Shown here: positions 59,903 through 64,000 of the stretch, piece after piece
How the letters are laid out: each line of letters starts with the position of its first letter
How positions within the stretch are numbered: position 1 is the stretch's first letter
NCBI GenBank assembly: GCA_965218715.1
Contig: CBDCLY010000001.1
Span: forward strand, 21,587 to 85,586
DNA from: CBDCLY01 sp965218715
Lineage (GTDB): Bacteria > Bacteroidota > Bacteroidia > Flavobacteriales_E > Vicingaceae
DNA: 64,000 nt
Direction of reading: 5' to 3'
The notes under the pieces: model-generated
Databases searched by the model: none
Seen by the model: only the letters and a program-made list of their open reading frames with translations
Told to the model about the DNA's origin: nothing
Translations under genes and position numbers: made by a program

Positions 59903-60703
59903 TTAATTTGCCAAGTGTATATCCACGCTATTTGGATAGTGGAGGTAGATTCTTCCTCTTTCTATTAACAAGTTTTTGAGCGTGCTTTTTGGTTTGATTG
60001 CACAATTTTTCTCGCCCAGTAGAAGGTCCTTTTTACACATTTCTTCAGCACTTAAATAATGCACAAAGCCTGGTAAAATTTGAGAAGGAATTTCTGCTTC
60101 CAGCTGAAGCTTTTTTTGAAAGGTAGCAAAGTGGTCAAATTGCAGCAATTGATTTTTCTCAGCATCGAAAAGAAACAATTGATTGTTAAACTCTAACATA
60201 AAATTAGGCTCGATCTTTTGAGAAAACCATTGCGCCAAATTGATAGATTCATGAATTTCTTTAAACGATTCATCAAGCCGCAATACTTTTTGGCGCAATG
60301 GGTCAAAAACCCAAATCCCTGGCGCCCGAGATTGGCAAGCAAAACTAACTTGGTCGTACCCTAGTTCTTGCAAATCGATTGTTGGACCATTTTCACTTAA
60401 ATAGTTGTCCAAGAAGAGCAATAGATTATAATCTTTAAAGAAAACTAAAATTTTATATGGATCGGTAACATCTATGTAGGTGATTTCTCCATACTTTTTA
60501 CTGTTGAATGCCCTCAAGGAATCTCCAGACTTGTTGTACATTATGATTTTTGCATCTTGGATAATGTACAAATTTCCCAGTCTGTCCGTTTTTATCGACT
60601 TGGCTTTTTTGTTAATGCTGACTAACTTTTTACCAATAAGTGATTGGCCATTTGTATTTGATAGTAACATAAAAACCAAAGAAAATAGAATTGCAATTCT
60701 CAA
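59903..60703 (-). CDS. Secreted hypothetical protein, propeller-like
   Basis: The 266-residue protein has a signal peptide (MRIAILFSLVFMLLSNTNGQ) and repeated beta-strand segments such as IKTDRLGNLYIIQDAKIIMY and APGIWVFDPLRQKVLRLDES that suggest part of a beta-propeller. No catalytic motif is seen. It starts with TTG overlapping the GH3 stop (TTGA), so it is coupled to that gene. Confidence 0.7.
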   Translation of the reverse strand: MRIAILFSLVFMLLSNTNGQSLIGKKLVSINKKAKSIKTDRLGNLYIIQDAKIIMYNKSGDSLRAFNSKKYGEITYIDVTDPYKILVFFKDYNLLLFLDNYLSENGPTIDLQELGYDQVSFACQSRAPGIWVFDPLRQKVLRLDESFKEIHESINLAQWFSQKIEPNFMLEFNNQLFLFDAEKNQLLQFDHFATFQKKLQLEAEIPSQILPGFVHYLSAEEMCKKDLLLGEKNCAIKPKSTLKNLLIERGRIYLHYPNSVDIHLAN

Positions 60704-62233
60704 GATGTGTAAACTTTCTTCATTTGACTAATTTTTAAAACCTCTTCAACAATTTTTCGGTTATTACTTAAACGAGGCACCTTATGCTGGCCTCCTAATT
60801 TGCCTTTTGATTTTAACCAGGCATAAAACGTACCAGTTGGCATGTTTCGTACAATTGGGAATTCCAATGCCATGTTTCCTGCTCTTTTGGCCTCATAATC
60901 GGAGTTTAAGGTTTTCAACTTAAAATCTAAAAACTCAGCAAAAGCTTCAATGTCGTCCGGCATTTTTTTAAATTCTATTAACCATTCATGTCTTCCTGAA
61001 CTTGAGTTGGTTAAAAAGACTGGCCCAGCGGTGTATTCTTCAATTACTGCATGAGTAGCATGACAAGCATAACTAAGCGCCTTTTCAGCATTATCAATTA
61101 TTAATTCTTCACCAAAGGCATTGATAAAATGTTTTGTTCTTCCAGATACTTGAAACCGAAATGGATATTTTGAAGTGAAACAAATTGTATCCCCGATACG
61201 ATACCTCCAGAGTCCAGCATTTGTTGAAATGATCAAGGCATAATTTACCCCAACTCCTATCTCATCTAAACTAAGTGTTTTTGGATAGGTTTTATCCCAT
61301 TCATCCATCGGCGCAAATTCATAATAAATTCCATAATCCAGCATCAACAATAATTCATTATCCGTTGATAGGTCTTGAATCCCGAAAAAGCCTTCTGAAG
61401 CATTATAGGTTTCCATATACCGCATCTTTGAAGAAGGGATTAAAGCCTTAAACTGCTCTTGATATGGCGAAAACGCAATGCCGCCATGAAAAAATACTTC
61501 AAGATTTGGCCATATTTCTTCTATGCTTGAGGCGCTATTTTTCTCTAAAATTTTGTTTAGTAAAATTAGCATCCAAGAGGGAACTCCAGATAAGCTGGTC
61601 ACGTTTTCTTCTGCTGTTATCCGAGACATTTTTTCCAATTTGGCTTCGAAATTTTTCATCAAAGCAGTTTCTCGATCGGGTGTTCTCCTAATTTCAGCCC
61701 AAAAAGGTAAATTTCTAATAATAATAGAAGATAAGTCACCATGGTAAGAATCATTATTGGGGTCTATTGATTGACTGCTTCCACCCATCATTAATGTTCG
61801 TCCAGTAAAAACTTGGGTGTCATTGTGTCTATCACAATAAATGGACAACATGTCTTTTCCTCCCTTGTAATGGCATTCCTCTAAAGCCTCCCTAGTTACT
61901 GGAATAAATTTGCTTTTTTCACTTGTGGTACCTGAAGATTTTGCAAACATTTTTGTTTCTCCAGGCCAAAGCACATTTTGTTCACCTGCCATTATCCGGT
62001 CAATAAATGGTTTTAAGTCTTCATAATTTGAAAACTGGAACACTTGACTTGAATTGTTCCAATGAATTTAGCTTTGCATAGCTATATTGAGAACCCCATT
62101 CAGTGTTTTTCGCACTGTGAATCAATTCCTGAAACCATTCATTTTGGACTTCAATAGGATACTTGACAAACAAATCAATTTGATGCATCCTTTTTTTCAT
62201 CCACCAAGAAAAAAGAGAATTTAATATTGGCAT
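60700..62233 (-). pseudogene. GH3 family acyl-adenylating enzyme, frameshifted as read
   Basis: The N-terminal part (ATG 62233, MPILNSLFSWWMKKRMHQID, NTEWGSQYSYAKL) runs to FKSSVPV and stops; the next frame goes on with SNYEDLKPFIDRI, the ATP motif SSGTTSEKSKFIP and the rest of a GH3 protein. Removing one base from the run of four at 62031-62034 joins them (VPVSNYED) into 510 residues. Plant GH3 enzymes conjugate amino acids to hormone acids; bacterial members are common in Bacteroidota and uncharacterised. Later motifs NASEGFFGIQD and GLWRYRIGDTICFTSKYPF are intact. Confidence 0.88.
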
Positions 62234-62265
62234 TGTGAAATCTAATTCCAATAAAAATAATTCTT

Positions 62266-62310
62266 TTCCTATAAAAAAGAAAGCCCCATTAAATAGGAAT
62301 TTAATGGGGC
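62266..62310 (-). terminator. Intrinsic terminator after sppA
   Basis: Perfect 12-base stem GCCCCATTAAAT (62283-62294) and ATTTAATGGGGC (62299-62310), AGGA loop as written on the plus strand. In the minus direction it is followed by TTTCTTTTTTATAGG. It lies 18 bases after the sppA stop. Confidence 0.85.
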
Positions 62311-62328
62311 ACCTGGATGGATTTTCTT

Positions 62329-64000
62329 CTATTCAATAATGATGTCAATAGGCAGTCGAGTATATATGCCTTTTGCGCTCATTACTTGTTTGAAATTTTG
62401 AAAGTATTTATCAGCAATCGCTACCTCGGGTCCGATTAATTTGGCCCTAACTTCACCACTTAAATCGGCAATCAATTTCTCAAATGGATCTTCCTGTTCC
62501 GGGAGCTCTATTGTTTTAAAATCACTTAACTCAGCTAATTTAGCAGCCGCTTGTATGGCAGAATTCAAGTCGCCAATCTCATCTACCAGGCCATTTTCTA
62601 GTGCTTCATCGCCAGTCCAAACTCTGCCTTGGCCAATGGCGTCAACATCTTCTTGACTCATTCCTCTTCCATCGGCTACTTTTTGAGTAAAATCTGAATA
62701 AACCGTTTCTATCATTTCTTGAATGGCATTTCTTTCAGTGGCCTTCATTGGTCGCAATAAAGTTAAACCGTCTGAAAAAGTATTGGTATTCACACGATCA
62801 ATGTGCACCCCAACTTTGTTTTCAAGCAATCCTGCAATGTTTGGAATCAATCCAAATACTCCAATTGACCCCGTGATGGTAGTCTCCTCGGCAAATATTT
62901 TATTGGCATTACAGGAAATGTAATATCCTCCCGAAGCTGCAACATCACCCATAGAAACGACTATTGGTTTTTCCGATTTTGTTAATTCTAATTCTCTCCA
63001 CATTACATCAGATGCCAAGGCGCTGCCACCTGGAGAATTAACTCGAAGAACAATTGCTTTTATCCTACTGTCATTTCTTGCTTTTTTAATTGCTTTAGCT
63101 AAAGTTGTAGATCCTAATTGACCATCTTTACTTTCACCAGATACGATTTCCCCTTCTGCAAAAATTACCGCTACTTTATTTTTAGAATTGTACTTTTCTG
63201 TGATTCCATTTTCTTCAAAATTAACAGTGCGCATTTTGTTCAAGCGATTTAAAGGAACCAAGGCAATTTTATTGGCACTCTCTTTATCTGTTTTTTCAGC
63301 TAGAAGTTCTAATATTTCATCCTCGTATTTTAAACCATCTATTAATCCATGGTTTTTTGCATCTATGGGTTTTCTAATAAGAAGACTATCTGCAATTCCA
63401 TTTAGGGTATTTAAATCCAGAGAACGAGAATCGGCAATCTCATTTAAACGAGAATTCCAAAGGTGACTAATTAAACTGGTCATCTGTTCTTTGTTTTCTT
63501 CACTCATGTCATTTCGAATGAATGGTTCTATGGCGCTTTTATATTTGCCATGTCGAATTACTTGCATTTCGATGTCTAGTCGGTCCAATGCATCTTTAAA
63601 GAACATCAATTGAGCGCTAAGCCCCTTAAAGCTGAGGTCGCCAGCAGGATGAAGATAAATCTCATCGGAAATACTTGCTAAATAATATTCATTCTGACCA
63701 TATGCTTCTGCATAACTCACAATGAATTTACCGCTTTTTTTGAACGACTTCAGTGCATTTCTAATTTCAGTAGTACTTGCAAGATTTGACTTTAAAGATG
63801 GAATGTCTAAATAGATTCCTTTGATTTTGTCATCTTGTTTCGCCTTTTTGATGTTTTTTATGATCTCACTTAAACTAAGTGGGGTCTTGTCTTCAAAAGT
63901 GACAATGTCAATGTTTTCAAATGGATTATTTGTAGGTTGATCCTGAATAGCATTTTCTAATTTGATATGTAAAATTGAGCCTTCAGTAATTTTCACCTCC
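62329..64000 (-). CDS. sppA: Signal peptide peptidase SppA (N-terminus outside window)
   Basis: 556 residues are visible and the frame is open to the right edge. Both S49 halves are present. The catalytic Lys lies in RHGKYKSAIEPFIR and the catalytic Ser in GDVAASGGYYISCNANK. SppA degrades leftover signal peptides in the membrane. The expected N-terminal membrane anchor is missing, so the start lies beyond 64000. A GTG at 63996 preceded by GGAG is not taken as the start. Confidence 0.95.
   Translation of the reverse strand, partial: EVKITEGSILHIKLENAIQDQPTNNPFENIDIVTFEDKTPLSLSEIIKNIKKAKQDDKIKGIYLDIPSLKSNLASTTEIRNALKSFKKSGKFIVSYAEAYGQNEYYLASISDEIYLHPAGDLSFKGLSAQLMFFKDALDRLDIEMQVIRHGKYKSAIEPFIRNDMSEENKEQMTSLISHLWNSRLNEIADSRSLDLNTLNGIADSLLIRKPIDAKNHGLIDGLKYEDEILELLAEKTDKESANKIALVPLNRLNKMRTVNFEENGITEKYNSKNKVAVIFAEGEIVSGESKDGQLGSTTLAKAIKKARNDSRIKAIVLRVNSPGGSALASDVMWRELELTKSEKPIVVSMGDVAASGGYYISCNANKIFAEETTITGSIGVFGLIPNIAGLLENKVGVHIDRVNTNTFSDGLTLLRPMKATERNAIQEMIETVYSDFTQKVADGRGMSQEDVDAIGQGRVWTGDEALENGLVDEIGDLNSAIQAAAKLAELSDFKTIELPEQEDPFEKLIADLSGEVRAKLIGPEVAIADKYFQNFKQVMSAKGIYTRLPIDIIIE

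Noticed and set aside
63994..64000. GTG at 63996 with GGAG before it as the sppA start
   Set aside because: It would drop the membrane anchor that SppA needs, the frame is open to the window edge, and Bacteroidota rarely use Shine-Dalgarno sequences.
1..64000. Mobile element, prophage, CRISPR array or defence island
   Set aside because: No transposase, integrase, phage structural gene, regular repeat-spacer pattern or defence-type gene was seen; gene content and base composition look uniform.

Overview
The window is a compact, AT-rich stretch of a Bacteroidota chromosome, most likely order Flavobacteriales. The evidence is: gliding-motility genes gldD, gldE, gldF and gldG; two proteins with type IX secretion C-terminal sorting domains; Bacteroidota-type promoters (TAnnTTTG, sometimes with TTG 19-24 bases upstream); almost no Shine-Dalgarno sequences; the mutY-ssb-gldE-gldD order; type B L31; and DUF4286, DUF493 and DUF1015 genes. 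I cannot name the family or genus. No rRNA, CRISPR, phage, IS element or plasmid gene was seen. Gene density is about 95 percent and no gap exceeds 300 bases.

Layout. 1-4.2 kb: end of a MacB/FtsX permease facing mfd. 4.3-7.1 kb: a TMTC-like membrane TPR protein and fructose-1,6-bisphosphatase, divergent from an acetyltransferase-aspartate kinase pair (7.1-8.9 kb). 8.9-16.9 kb: a long leftward run with a hydroxyacid dehydrogenase, mgtE, rsmA, DUF4286, a TPR protein, a lipoprotein, serS and the L21-L27 operon. 17-19.5 kb: a drug/metabolite transporter, an HMA-domain lipoprotein and heme A synthase. 19.5-23 kb: gldD, gldE, ssb, mutY. 23-28.3 kb: HU, a His-rich TPR protein, a 30-residue bS22-like ribosomal protein, RNase E/G, an MFS transporter, RecX and a small membrane protein. 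28.3-35 kb: an M42 peptidase, a T9SS cargo, dnaN, DUF4340, gldG, gldF. 35-42.8 kb: M1 aminopeptidase, another T9SS cargo, an S4 protein, DUF3108, DUF493, a HEAT-like protein, a methyltransferase, YggS, DUF1015. 42.8-46.3 kb: serA, serC, L31 and a flavin reductase-like protein. 46.4-50 kb: tRNA-Leu(UAG), trigger factor, clpP, clpX. 50-56.3 kb: folA-thyA, a nucleoside transporter, bifunctional nuclease, etfA-etfB, pdhB. 56.4-64 kb: a membrane pyrophosphatase fused to a YceI-like domain, a deoxynucleoside kinase, a secreted protein, a GH3-family enzyme and sppA (cut by the right edge).

What stands out. (1) The pyrophosphatase carries a C-terminal YceI-like lipocalin domain predicted to sit in the periplasm, which I do not recognise as a described architecture. 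(2) Four genes (ctaA, the M42 peptidase, tig twice, GH3) are each broken by one extra base in a homopolymer. All five lesions have the same sign, so sequencing or assembly error is the leading explanation. (3) A tiny basic gene looks like a bS22/mS38-type ribosomal protein. (4) Terminator-like hairpins abut the starts of clpX, serS and tig, and clpX seems to have a promoter that would skip its hairpin. (5) Several -7 elements sit so close to start codons that leaderless mRNAs are likely, and TTG starts are fairly common, including two coupled TTGA overlaps.

Most of the window is housekeeping: translation, protein quality control, DNA repair and replication, serine and aspartate metabolism, and cell-surface or gliding functions. 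I found no defence island or biosynthetic cluster.
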